64,000 nucleotides of DNA. It comes from Pelagihabitans sp965238025. Lineage in GTDB: Bacteria; Bacteroidota; Bacteroidia; Flavobacteriales; Flavobacteriaceae. This document shows, one piece after another, positions 1-10,300 of this stretch. The stretch spans positions 1,302,001 to 1,366,000 of the forward strand of contig OZ250162.1 of assembly GCA_965238025.1 (NCBI GenBank), read 5' to 3'. Position 1 is the stretch's first letter, and each line of letters begins with the position of its first letter. The notes beneath the pieces are model-generated. The model was not told where the DNA came from. It ran no database searches and worked only from the letters and a program-made list of their open reading frames with translations. The position numbers and the translations under genes are program-made.

Positions 1-1648
1 GTGGGGTAATGGGAGCCCCGCTAAGTATTTCTGATTTGGTGACCCCGCTGGTAGAAGATTCTGAAAAAAGTTCTGCAATAAATACTCCGCCATCACCTGC
101 TTGAGAACCACGTAGATCAAAAGAGACGACAATATTGGAATTTGGCTGAACCATTCCAATACCGATACCATTTTGCGAAATCAGATATAATTGTGCGCTA
201 TCGGCTACTAAGTTCGCAGAATAGGCACCACAGGCGGGCATCGTCGAAGAAACATTGAATGTTCCACTATTACCAGCTACATCGGTATTCCAATCACCGG
301 CATTGCCTGTTTCAAAGCCACCGTTTTTGACCAAGTTATCTCCTTCAGGACCAACTTCTCGCGGCTCAAGGACCAAATCATCAATATAATAGGTCTCTGT
401 TGTATTTGTGTTTACCTCAAAGAACAGAATAATCAAATCGAACTTGCCATTTTCGGTATTTGCCAAAGGAAAGGTCAGTTCTTCCCATTCTCCCCCTTTT
501 GTCGTCGTCGCAGGAACCTCTATGAGCGTTCCCGGATCGTTTTGATCCTCAAGTTTTAACAAGACGTTGGTGCCAGCGGTTGGCGACCATACTTTCATTT
601 TAAACCCAGCATTGTCGCTAAAGTTCAATTTACTATCCAATGCGATTTGATTATTGGCGAACATCCCACTAGCATTTCTGTCTATTTGACCTACTTTACA
701 CGAACCATTGTTCATTGCATCAACATCTGGATTGTTTACCCAGGAGAAACCAACATCAAAAGAGCTGATACTGGCTGTTGGATCTGTTTGAAAAGTAAGG
801 CTAAAGTCCGAAGCGCTAAGAGATTGAGCGGCATCTGCAGTACAATCGCCATTGTTTCCGTTTTCATCCAGAAACAAGGATACATTGTCTATAACAACTG
901 TTCCCACTTCGGCAGCCAGGTCGAACAGGACCCTACTATCGGGCCCACCAAAATCAGTTGCTGTAAACTCAAACGTAAATGTTTGGGTCGCGGTGGTAAG
1001 GTTTATCGTCTCCGTATTATTGGTAAAGGGCTCCACATTAAGTCCGATACCCGCAATTATAGTACGTGCCCGGTCTGAGGAAGCGTCAAAGGTTAGGATA
1101 TAGGTTGCACCTTGTGTCAATTCAACCACCTGGCTGAGGTTCGCCAAAAATGGCTGGCCGGAATCGGCCGTTTCCACATTGGCAAGGCTAAAGCTATTCC
1201 CACCTTCTGTTACAATATTCAGGGCATTTCCTGACCATGCGGTTGTTCCATCTTCAAAATCACCATTGATTAATAATCCACTATCAAATTCTTCTCCATC
1301 ACCAGCATCTGTGGGGGGTGCTTCCCCTGGAATGATAATGATATCTTCAAAAATTGCAAATGTTCCATCGGCATTTGTTGCTCTTAAAATTACCTTGTAG
1401 GTGCCTGGGAGGAATGTTCTAATTGGATTGATTTCGGTAGAGGTTGTCCCATCTCCGAAAGCCCACAAATAACTGCTTGAATTCTCGGATATATTGATGA
1501 AGGTTACTTTGCCCGTGGTTTCATCAATGGTTTGGGTAAACCCAGGGATAATCTCTGGTAATTGATCATCATCATTATCACATCCAATGATTGATATCGC
1601 CAAGATAAAAATTGAAATCTGTTTGACTCTTTTAAGGAATTGTTTCAT
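1..1648 (-). CDS. PKD/CBM-type surface lipoprotein, C-terminus beyond window
   Basis: Open frame on the minus strand with no stop down to base 1, so the C-terminus lies outside the window. I translated it by hand. The N-terminus has a type II signal ending ISIIGC (Cys23) followed by acidic residues, then a PKD domain with the WAFGDGTTS signature. After that come a CBM4_9-like repeat (LLINGDFEDGTTAW), a beta-jelly-roll-like segment ending YYIDDLVLE, and a further repeat (LVKNGGFETG). The first 100 residues and the first CBM repeat closely resemble the protein at 1984-5037, so this is a tandem paralogue. An alternative in-frame ATG lies at 1657. Likely role (inference): outer-surface glycan binding in the beta-glucan locus. 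No catalytic motif is seen. Confidence 0.8.
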   Translation of the reverse strand, partial: MKQFLKRVKQISIFILAISIIGCDNDDDQLPEIIPGFTQTIDETTGKVTFINISENSSSYLWAFGDGTTSTEINPIRTFLPGTYKVILRATNADGTFAIFEDIIIIPGEAPPTDAGDGEEFDSGLLINGDFEDGTTAWSGNALNIVTEGGNSFSLANVETADSGQPFLANLSQVVELTQGATYILTFDASSDRARTIIAGIGLNVEPFTNNTETINLTTATQTFTFEFTATDFGGPDSRVLFDLAAEVGTVVIDNVSLFLDENGNNGDCTADAAQSLSASDFSLTFQTDPTASISSFDVGFSWVNNPDVDAMNNGSCKVGQIDRNASGMFANNQIALDSKLNFSDNAGFKMKVWSPTAGTNVLLKLEDQNDPGTLIEVPATTTKGGEWEELTFPLANTENGKFDLIILFFEVNTNTTETYYIDDLVLEPREVGPEGDNLVKNGGFETGNAGDWNTDVAGNSGTFNVSSTMPACGAYSANLVADSAQLYLISQNGIGIGMVQPNSNIVVSFDLRGSQAGDGGVFIAELFSESSTSGVTKSEILSGAPITP

Positions 1649-1983
1649 TGTGTTCATTGTGTTCTTCGGTTGTTTCTCTCGTATTTTTTAGCTGTAGGGA
1701 ATCTTCTATATCGTTTATGGGCGATAATTTTATTCTAAGGTGGCCCAAAAGAAATTTTTCCTAGCCGCTGCTTTATTACGTTACGTTCTTTCATGTTTTT
1801 TTGATTTTATCAAACTGTTTTAGGAATATTTCGGTTGAACAAATCGCTTTTACGCGCCTACTGGTTAATTTTGGTAATGAAAAAGGCTAGCCCAAATAAT
1901 TTTAGGACTAGCCTTTTTTATTATTAAGAAATCGTTACTCTTGTGTTATGTTCTTAAACCATAGAATAGTTTAAGCTCTGCGG
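1649..1983. other. intergenic region between the two PKD lipoprotein genes
   Basis: This 335-base gap holds the terminator of the upstream operon (1880-1919). It presumably also holds the promoter of the paralogue starting at 1648. I looked for a minus-strand TAnnTTTG element and found none that was convincing. No short coding sequence was recognised. Confidence 0.5.
1880..1919 (-). terminator. Rho-independent terminator after the PKD/CBM gene
   Basis: Inverted repeat AAAAAGGCTAG ... CTAGCCTTTTT with a 17-base loop and A/T runs on both outer sides. It lies 65 bases past the stop of the 1984-5037 gene. It separates the four-gene leftward operon from the paralogue at 1-1648. Confidence 0.8.
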
Positions 1984-4900
1984 TTAGTTCACAATTTTAA
2001 CCGAGACGTTGTCAAAAAATGCACTTCCTTCGCAACCTGCACCGCCGCCACAGACAACTTCTAGCAATAAGGAAACTCCTCCAGACACATCTACCCCGTT
2101 TGGTATTGTAAAATTAAACGTATTGGTGTTCCAACTGCCAATCGCCGTATTTACGGGAGTAAGGAAATTTGTCGTTACGGCCCCTCCTTCAGCAGCAGGT
2201 TCAGTAAAAAGAATAGCATTTATGACTGCGCCTTGAGCAATGTTTAGAGCCTCTACCTTTGAATCGAACTTGATTTCCAGTTGATCACCGGACATGACGG
2301 TGCCAACACCGAACCTTTCCTGTTTGATAGCAGGATTGCTGGCCCCATTGGTCGCTACTTTTGCTGAAAAAGCACCGCCATTGTTTTCGGTATTGTCTAT
2401 TGCAGCAGTACCTCCATTAACAAAAAAGAACCATCCATCTTCGGTACCGGTTTCAAAATCACCGTTTGTAATCAGTTCCCCATCGGGTCCTGGTTCACCA
2501 CCGCCGCCGCCACCGCCACTTTCTCGGGCGTAGAGGGTAAGGTCGTCAAAATAATAGGTATCCGTATTGTTTGCATTCAAATCAAAGAACAATACGATTT
2601 TATCGAATTGGTTACTTGCACTACTTGCAAATGGAAAGGTGAGTTCTTCCCATGCATTTGTTGCCGTGGTTGAAACTTCAAGTTCAGTATTATTACCGGG
2701 ATTTCCGATTTCTTCAAGTTTTACACGAACCGTAAAGCCCGCTACTGCAGAATACACTTTTACCTTGAAGCCTGCATTCGCATCAAAATCTATCTTGGCG
2801 TCTAGATCAATTTGATTATTATCCCAAGGGTTGTTACCAAGCTTTGTGATTTTACCTACTTGGCACGAACTGTTTACGGCATTATCAAAATCGGGGTTTG
2901 CAACCCTTTCATAGGTAGCGCCGTCTTCAATTACGACAACATTGGAGGTCATAAAGGTTAAATTAAAATCTGAAGCATTGAGCGATTCAGTAGTTTCTGC
3001 GACGCACTCACCGCCACCACCTCCGGTGCTGTCAAGAACCAAAGCAACATTGTCAATATTCACCAAGCCGACTTCGGCCCCTAGATCGAACAACACACGG
3101 GCATCGGGAGCACCGAATCCTGTTGTGGTAAAGGTACGCGTATAGGTCTGACGGTCCGTAGTAATGGCAACGGCATCATTCACGTTGGAAAAGTCCCCAC
3201 CGCTCAATCCGATTCCGGCCACGATATTTCTAGCCCTATCGGACCATGCATCAAAGGTCAAGGTATAGGTAGCATCTTGAATGATTTCCAATTTCTGGCT
3301 CACGTTTACATCAAACGAATTTCCAGCCACTTCTACATTAACGGAATAGAATGTATTACCATTTTCGGTAACCACTGGCGCTGGATCTGTACCGACCCCT
3401 ATTATCCATGGGTCGGCCCCAGCTTCAAAATCACCATTGGTCAACAAACCATCATCAAAGGTCCCTCCGCCATCACTAACGTTAACGGTACGGGTAATCT
3501 GTACAGCAGCATTTCCAGCAGCATCACTTACATTATAAGTAACGGTGTAGGTTCCTGCGGCACCCGTATTAACGGTATCACCACCTACGGTAATATTTTC
3601 GGAAATATCGCCATCTACGTTATCGTTGGCAGTGGCACCTGCATCGGAATACGAATCACCAACTGTTAGGTTAACTGTAGCGTCGCCATTTAGGCTAATT
3701 ACCGGGGCTTCGGAATCACCTCCGCCGGATCCTGCCAATACAAGGGATACATTGTCGATTACTACCGTTCCCACTTCCGCGCCCATGTCAAATAGCACTC
3801 TACTGTCTGGGCCGCCAAAGTCGGCAGCACTAAGAGTCAGCATAAACGTTTGTGTTTCTGTAGTAAGATTCACGGTTTCGCTCATATTGGTAAAGGGGTC
3901 AACATTAAGTCCGATACCCGCAAGAATAGTACGAGCGCGATCCGATGAAGCATCAAAGGTCAATATATAACTCTCTCCTTGTGTGATATCAAGCACTTGA
4001 CTAATATTTACATCGAACGGATTTCCGGCTACTGTTACATCTACTAAGTTGAAGCTGTTACCTCCTTCGGTAACTACATTTACCCCGCCATTTATCCATG
4101 CCGTTGTTCCATCTTCAAAGTCGCCATTGGTCAACAAACCGCTGTCAAAACCACCGCCCCCGGTACTACCTTCGATTAACTCAAGGTCATCTATATAGTA
4201 GGTTCCATCTGAAGTAATCGGGTCGTCTGCTTGAGTATTATCAGGTTTTATCACCAATTGATTGTAGGCAGTAGGTCCACCAGGTAAACCCTCAAAGGTA
4301 ACCTCGACCTCCGTCCATTCGTCAGCATTGGCAATTGTTTTGAAAACAGGGGCAGGATTGCCCGTAACTGGATCCGTTTGTGGGTTTAAGGCAAGTTCAA
4401 ATCTGAATACAACATTGGCCTTGGTAGAATATACTTTAATTTTAAAGGTATTTGTTGTGGTCAGATCAAAATTAGCGGCAAACGTATTTTGAATTCCCGC
4501 AAAGAAATCGGAATCAGTAGGTTTGTCTACTTTTAATACGAAATCGGAAGTGTTGATTCCTGTTTGAAAGGGGTTTTCGACAACTTCGGAAGTAATTCCA
4601 GACCCGAAATTCTCGGAAGAAAGAAACGTTTCACAACCTTCAAAATCCAAGGGAAGTCCAGTAGCGGCTTCCGGGTCGCCAGTACATCCGACCGCAACCG
4701 GTGGTGTTTCGCCAGGAATGGTAAAGGTATCTTCAAAAGTCTCCGTTGCCCCTGCGGCATTGGTTGCAGTTAAAGTAACTGTGTAGGTGCCTGGTTCAAA
4801 TGTTTTTATAGGATTGATCTCATTAGAAGTAGTTCCGTCGCCAAAATCCCATAAATAACTACTTGCATTCTCCGATACATTGATAAAGGTTACCGTACCA

Positions 4901-5037
4901 GTAGCGTCATTCTTGGTTTGGACAAACTGAGAAATTATTTGTGGTAATGTAGTGTCATCATCGTTATCACATCCTATGATGGATATCGCTAGGAAGAGAA
5001 TCGAAATTTGTCTAACTCTTTTAAGTAATTGTTTCAT
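1984..5037 (-). CDS. modular PKD/CBM/DUF5011 glycan-binding lipoprotein
   Basis: 1017 residues. Lipobox ISIIGC gives Cys23. PKD domain at about 33-107 with W63-DFGDG. Then a jelly-roll-like segment (about 118-290), a CBM4_9-like repeat (about 298-437), a DUF5011-type Ig domain (442-521), a second CBM4_9-like repeat (from 528), another jelly-roll segment ending YYFDDLTLY, a glycine-rich linker, and a third LITNGDFETG repeat to the C-terminus. No glycosidase motif is visible. Related PKD-bearing surface proteins accompany GH16 enzymes in laminarin loci of marine Bacteroidota. I infer an outer-surface beta-glucan-binding role. Last gene of the leftward operon, 11 bases after GH16. Confidence 0.85.
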   Translation of the reverse strand: MKQLLKRVRQISILFLAISIIGCDNDDDTTLPQIISQFVQTKNDATGTVTFINVSENASSYLWDFGDGTTSNEINPIKTFEPGTYTVTLTATNAAGATETFEDTFTIPGETPPVAVGCTGDPEAATGLPLDFEGCETFLSSENFGSGITSEVVENPFQTGINTSDFVLKVDKPTDSDFFAGIQNTFAANFDLTTTNTFKIKVYSTKANVVFRFELALNPQTDPVTGNPAPVFKTIANADEWTEVEVTFEGLPGGPTAYNQLVIKPDNTQADDPITSDGTYYIDDLELIEGSTGGGGFDSGLLTNGDFEDGTTAWINGGVNVVTEGGNSFNLVDVTVAGNPFDVNISQVLDITQGESYILTFDASSDRARTILAGIGLNVDPFTNMSETVNLTTETQTFMLTLSAADFGGPDSRVLFDMGAEVGTVVIDNVSLVLAGSGGGDSEAPVISLNGDATVNLTVGDSYSDAGATANDNVDGDISENITVGGDTVNTGAAGTYTVTYNVSDAAGNAAVQITRTVNVSDGGGTFDDGLLTNGDFEAGADPWIIGVGTDPAPVVTENGNTFYSVNVEVAGNSFDVNVSQKLEIIQDATYTLTFDAWSDRARNIVAGIGLSGGDFSNVNDAVAITTDRQTYTRTFTTTGFGAPDARVLFDLGAEVGLVNIDNVALVLDSTGGGGGECVAETTESLNASDFNLTFMTSNVVVIEDGATYERVANPDFDNAVNSSCQVGKITKLGNNPWDNNQIDLDAKIDFDANAGFKVKVYSAVAGFTVRVKLEEIGNPGNNTELEVSTTATNAWEELTFPFASSASNQFDKIVLFFDLNANNTDTYYFDDLTLYARESGGGGGGGEPGPDGELITNGDFETGTEDGWFFFVNGGTAAIDNTENNGGAFSAKVATNGASNPAIKQERFGVGTVMSGDQLEIKFDSKVEALNIAQGAVINAILFTEPAAEGGAVTTNFLTPVNTAIGSWNTNTFNFTIPNGVDVSGGVSLLLEVVCGGGAGCEGSAFFDNVSVKIVN

Positions 5038-5048
5038 AGTGTTTTTTA

Positions 5049-5903
5049 TTAATTTAACTCGTTATATTCATATACTCTAACATAGTCAACCAGCATGGTT
5101 TGCGGGAAAACAGTTTCTGCATTGGGTGAGCCAGGGAAGACACCGCCCACTGCAACGTTCATAATAATGTAGAAGGGATGGTCAAACACCCATTGTCCCG
5201 CAACATCATCAGGGGTTATCTGATTGTATAAATCACCATCAACATAATAGTTGATGAAGTTTGGTCCCCATTCAATACCAAAGACATGGAAGCCGGTATC
5301 AAAACGATCATTTAACAGGGAGTACTCCTTGGTCTCGGCTTCTCCTGCGGAGAAGCCTGGCCCGTGTACACTACCAAATACCGTAGTTGGGGAATCCCCT
5401 AGGTATTCCATAATATCGATTTCGCCACATTGGGGCCATACGCTTTGTTCACAATTATTGCCCAAAAGCCAGAAAGCGGGCCAAAGACCTTGCCCGTAAG
5501 GCAATCGTATCCGCGCTTCAAAACGTCCGTAGGTTTGTTCAAACAGCCCACGGGTTACCAGTCTGGCAGACGTATATGAGGAACCTTCAAAAGACTCTTC
5601 CACAGCGGTAATGAGCAAAACACCATTTTCAACCGTAACATTTTCGGTACGATCGGTATAGTATTGCAGTTCTTGATTTCCCCAACCATCACCATTTGGT
5701 CCTATTCCGATATCATAGGCCCAAATAGAAGGGTCTGGAACGCCATCCGTATCAAACTCGTCGGCCATTACAAGATTCGTAGGATTTGCAATAACCGTTT
5801 GCGTTTCATCGGTTTCGCAGGCGAAAATCGCTAATAGCAATACCAACATCAAGGAGGGAAGTAGTATGGCTTTTATTTTTTTAAAAGTGTTCGAATTATT
5901 CAT
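5049..5903 (-). CDS. GH16 family endo-beta-1,3-glucanase (laminarinase), lipoprotein
   Basis: 284 residues, a typical length for a single-domain GH16 enzyme. The signal ends LLAIFAC (Cys29), so it should be a lipoprotein, probably surface-exposed. Catalytic signature GEIDIMEYLG: Glu161 nucleophile, Asp163, Glu166 acid/base. The methionine in ExDxME and the substrate-cleft residues in WPAFWLLG (141-148) fit the laminarinase branch of GH16 better than agarase or carrageenase. It would cut beta-1,3-glucan internally. It sits between the Ig-like binding lipoprotein and the PKD/CBM lipoprotein in one operon. Confidence 0.93.
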   Translation of the reverse strand: MNNSNTFKKIKAILLPSLMLVLLLAIFACETDETQTVIANPTNLVMADEFDTDGVPDPSIWAYDIGIGPNGDGWGNQELQYYTDRTENVTVENGVLLITAVEESFEGSSYTSARLVTRGLFEQTYGRFEARIRLPYGQGLWPAFWLLGNNCEQSVWPQCGEIDIMEYLGDSPTTVFGSVHGPGFSAGEAETKEYSLLNDRFDTGFHVFGIEWGPNFINYYVDGDLYNQITPDDVAGQWVFDHPFYIIMNVAVGGVFPGSPNAETVFPQTMLVDYVRVYEYNELN

Positions 5904-5927
5904 CTTCTTCTTTGTTTTGAAATTAGT

Positions 5928-7343
5928 TTACCTATAGTAATAGATGTTGTCTACGAAAATATCTGAAATGCCTCCGGAGATAAAAAATAATAGGCCTATC
6001 TGTGAACGGTCGCCAAGTCCGGAAAAGTCCGCAAGAGGAATGTCTAAACTCACCCACTCATCCGTTGTAAGCGCAGATCCGTTTATGTTTACAGAACCCG
6101 ATGTTTCGCCATTGCCAACAGAATTTAACAGTGTTAAGGTTAGTGAATCACCTGAGTCTATGGCTTCATTTACCTTTATATCGACATGCATATGTGTCAT
6201 TTCAGAAATATTAATCGGCGCAACATCCAAAAAGGTGCCAATACCAACAAAATTCAGCGCAGTGTAATTAATGACGGCATCGCCATTAACATCAATTGGT
6301 GGCGCCCCACCCTGTGTTGTTTGGCCATCCCCATTAAAAAAGCCGTTATAATAGTCTACTGGAACATTGTTATAGGCATCGCTGAATACCGATACCACGT
6401 CTGTGGCAATACGTTCCGGGGGAGCGGGTGCAAAATCAAATCCTCCCGTTACATTTAAATCCAAGGAGCCCGCCGCAGCAACATCGGCCAAGGTAGCCGT
6501 TATGGTCGCTGTACCTGTATCTACGATAGAAACAACACCAAGTTCACTAACCCTGGCCACCTCTATATCGGTAGATGTAAAATCAAAATACGCGGGCTGG
6601 GCACTCACGGTCAAATTTTGACCAGAGGCCAAATTAAAGGTTTGCGTAAGCCCCGTCAATTGCACGGGGATATTCACAAAAGCATCTTGCACCACGTCTG
6701 CGCCATTTAAAATGGCGGGTCGGGCCTGCCCAATGGTACCCAATTTTTCGAACTGGATCTCATCCAACCAAAACGTATAACCTACTTCCTGTCCTTCTTG
6801 TCCTATGCCTCCAGCTGAAAAAAGGAACATCCCCTTTTCTTCGATAAGTTTTGAAGGGTCCGGAATGGGAATAATAAATTTGGTCCAAACCGTAGTAAAA
6901 TCAACATTCGAACGTAGCACCTGGTACCTACCTTCTCCAAAACCTATGGTACCGATCGTAGCCGCCTGAGAGGCTTTTGCCCAAAAGGTAAGCGCATCGA
7001 ATTCAGTCAAATCACGACCAGAACCATCAATAAGAAAAATGGCTCCTGCAAAATTCCCGTCTGGATCATTGGCGTTGGGTACATCGATACGAATGGATGC
7101 ATTGCTTTCATAGCCTTCCGTTTCATCTACAGAAAAAACATCTGCCTTTGCACCATCCGAAACAAATGGGAAGAAGAAATTAGTACCTAGGCCGATAAAA
7201 GTATCTGTGAAGATCGGTCCGGTTTTGGCAAAAGTCGCAAATTCGGCATCGTCGGACAGGTCTCTTTCGCAGCCAATGAGGGTCAAAACAGCCAAGCCCA
7301 ATATTAGGATGGCCTTTGAATTAATGTGTTTTATACTTTTCAT
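5928..7343 (-). CDS. Ig-like (Big_2-type) glycan-binding lipoprotein
   Basis: 471 residues from the chosen ATG at 7343. A longer frame from 7379 would overlap the upstream gene by 26 bases, whereas 7343 leaves a 10-base gap, has AAGAAG just upstream and starts a normal lipoprotein signal (LAVLTLIGC). Three parts: an N-terminal beta-sandwich ending WLDEIQFEKLG, a central Big_2-like Ig domain (about residues 225-315, with DIEVARVSELGVVSIVDTG), and a C-terminal galactose-binding-like sandwich ending IFVDNIYYYR. No catalytic residues recognised. I infer a surface glycan-binding protein working with the neighbouring GH16 enzyme. Confidence 0.78.
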   Translation of the reverse strand: MKSIKHINSKAILILGLAVLTLIGCERDLSDDAEFATFAKTGPIFTDTFIGLGTNFFFPFVSDGAKADVFSVDETEGYESNASIRIDVPNANDPDGNFAGAIFLIDGSGRDLTEFDALTFWAKASQAATIGTIGFGEGRYQVLRSNVDFTTVWTKFIIPIPDPSKLIEEKGMFLFSAGGIGQEGQEVGYTFWLDEIQFEKLGTIGQARPAILNGADVVQDAFVNIPVQLTGLTQTFNLASGQNLTVSAQPAYFDFTSTDIEVARVSELGVVSIVDTGTATITATLADVAAAGSLDLNVTGGFDFAPAPPERIATDVVSVFSDAYNNVPVDYYNGFFNGDGQTTQGGAPPIDVNGDAVINYTALNFVGIGTFLDVAPINISEMTHMHVDIKVNEAIDSGDSLTLTLLNSVGNGETSGSVNINGSALTTDEWVSLDIPLADFSGLGDRSQIGLLFFISGGISDIFVDNIYYYR

Positions 7344-7353
7344 CTTCTTATTT

Positions 7354-10300
7354 TTATTTTCCAATATTGATGTGTACATATGTTCTTATTTCCCATTCTT
7401 GTCCGTTATCAAACCCAACTGGGCTCAACCTTGGCTGTGGTGGAAATGTGTTCGCGGGAATTACCGTTGGCGAATAGCGAGGGGAGAACTCGTCTAAGGA
7501 ACGCCATATACCCCTAATTCCTATTTTGGTATCTGGTAAGATAAACCAGTCCGGTTTGCCGACAGAGGTAGAAAGGTCAACCATTAATTGAACAGGATAG
7601 GTCAGGTTAAAATCCCTATGATAATCATAAGGCCCCCAATCATCTACCTTAAAGGCATGTTCCAACTTCCATTTCTTATAGATTACCCGAACATCGCCCC
7701 CAAATCTTTCAATCGTCCTGGAATCACTACCATTTGCCTGTGCATTACCGCCATATAAATTGGCAATAATACCTAGGTCTGGGCCTGATTTTGCAACGAT
7801 TCTGGAATTGATTTCCCAAAGGTCTTTTGCTGGCACTGCATTGGGGAAGGCAAAAGGATTACGCTGGGCGTTAAAACCAATCGCCGCATCCTGGGTTGTT
7901 GGCAAATGCCTTAAAATAAAACCTAGATTCATGGCGAATTTTGCGTCCTCAGAACGATCATTGTCCCATTCATAAAACCATGAACCTGGGGTTGGATCGT
8001 AGGTAAGCAATAACTCCCCTGCCGTTGTTTTCCTGTTTCCGCGAACCGCAAATGGATCGTCCTGAATATTTCTTAGCCTTCCAACTCCTCCAACATCCCC
8101 GGGAATCGCACCTACTAAGGGTTCTTGCCATAAAAAGTTAGGAGCTATTTGTAAGTTTCCAATGGAATAGGTGAATCCGGTAAGAAAACTGTTTTGGTTT
8201 CCACTACCATTATCTTTTAATTTCCAGCCTGTAAATGTTCTGGTCTGGTCTACACCACCATTGGCCACCAAGCCGGTAGTAGCACCAAGGGCATACCAGT
8301 TAAAAGTGCCTTTTGAGTAGGTGATTTTAGCCTTTGCACCCCAATTGTCTTCGGAGCCTATTTCATCATTGTATACGACATAGTTGCCCGGACCGCCTTC
8401 AACAAACTGGAATTGCCTTCCATTTAAGGGTTGACCACCCCAAATTCCACCGACTTCAAAACCAAAGTTACCAAGCTCACGTTCTAGATGTATCGTAGCC
8501 CTACGCGTTTTTGGTAGCGGTATAGCTCCGGAAGTCTCGGCGGTACGCCTTTGACCAACGTCTTCATGAAAAACTCCTGTAATGCCATAATGACCAACTT
8601 TCGTATGATATTTTAACAATAAGGCTGGGTTGGCTCCCCACCACAATTGGTCACCAAATGCAGCTTTTAAACCCTTGAACCCGGCTTTACCATCTATTTC
8701 CAATCCGGATATTTCACCATTATACAAATCAAGGTTGGGACCATAATTGGCTTCAGGATATAGACCGAAGAAATCGCCTTCATAACCCCAATGGTAGTGA
8801 CCGGTACGGAAAAATCCTCTTAGATCGGCTTGTTTGGTCTGCCATTCGAATTCTGCATTATATACCCGTATCCTATTATTATCGCTAACGGTTACCGGAC
8901 CGTCATTGGTATTCACCGTAATTGGGCGCCCAACGTTTTCATAAAAGATTTCGTTGATGGGGTTATCTGCAATATTGCCTAGAATATTAAAGTTGACATT
9001 TGCCCGCATGTCGGGTGTTGGTTGTCCGCCGACACCTACATAGTAAGATTGCATATGGTCGAACCCTTTTGCATCCGGATATGCGTTTGCATCCGGATCG
9101 GCCACCGCTGGCGTTGTAGTAAGCACTCCACCTGTATTAAAGGTGGTGAATTCCGCCCTAAGGTTGCTAATGTAGACTTTTCCGCCATTTTTGGCTTCCA
9201 AAGCTGCCTGATCACCACGCGCCTTTAAAACAGCTTCCTGCAATTCAATATTATTAAAATAGTTATTGATAAAGTCTAACGTCATCCCCTCCTCATAAGG
9301 ATTTAATTCATGCGCTTCTTTTAATGCGTAGTATGCGGCCCTAGGATAGAGTTCGTATAAGCCTCTGGAATCTGTCGGTCCTTTCGCAGTAATTCCAAAC
9401 CACTCTTCATTCATGTTGTTCTCACCTTCTTTTGCCAAATCGCGCGCATAACCTCCATTAGACCACGAGGCATTGTTATCGTGCAGATCTGCATTTTTTC
9501 GATCATCAAATCCGTATTTCCACCAGCCATCGCTAAATTGAAAGGTGAAACCACCAATAGAATTTTCTGCTTTTCCGAGGCCTGCGGCATTTTCATATAA
9601 TTCTTTCCAGTTTTGCACCATGTAATACGCCTGTGACTCCTGATCCTCTGCATTTTTCATAGCATTATAAGCATCAGCACCGAACTCGGTAAACACAAGT
9701 GGCTTGTTGAGCTTTTCTTTCACTACGTCAAACATATTGCCGAAAGAAGCGCCTCGGTAGGTATTGGTGCCATAAATGTCAACATCTTTACATTCTTCCG
9801 CCACAATATCAATAAACAATACATCTCCGTTACAAATGGCCACTGGGTGCGATGAATCTATTTCTTTCATCATTAGCGAAGCCTCGTTCATTAATTTGTA
9901 CATGGGTCTACCGCGCAATTCACCAACTGCATTAATTTTTTCTTGACCATCTGGAAAGTCTTCTGTTTCTGCTCCTGCCCAAAACAGACCATAGTTGTTC
10001 TCATTTCCTAACAGGTAAAACAATAAACCAGGGGTATCTTTAAAACCTTTGACCATTTCCTCTACCTCCCCCATCAATATTTCTTGGGTTCTCTTATCAG
10101 AGTAGTCAGTAACCGGTACCCAAGCACCGTCGATCATTAGGCCATAACGACCAAAGGAATGGTTGAGCATGGTGTAAATGCCATAGTTTTCGTAGATATA
10201 CCGAATCCATTTGGCGGGAACACCGGTATATTGCCTGATTACGTTTACATTCATGTTCTTTAACAACGACATCTCAGAATCCAGCCCGGCTTTAATAACG

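Noticed and set aside
647..1103. Plus-strand open frames over the PKD lipoprotein
   Set aside because: They are antisense shadows of a long minus-strand frame with clear domains, and have no family features of their own.
2470..2520. GC-rich CCGCC repeat tract as a regulatory element
   Set aside because: It encodes the polyglycine linker of the PKD/CBM protein on the minus strand.
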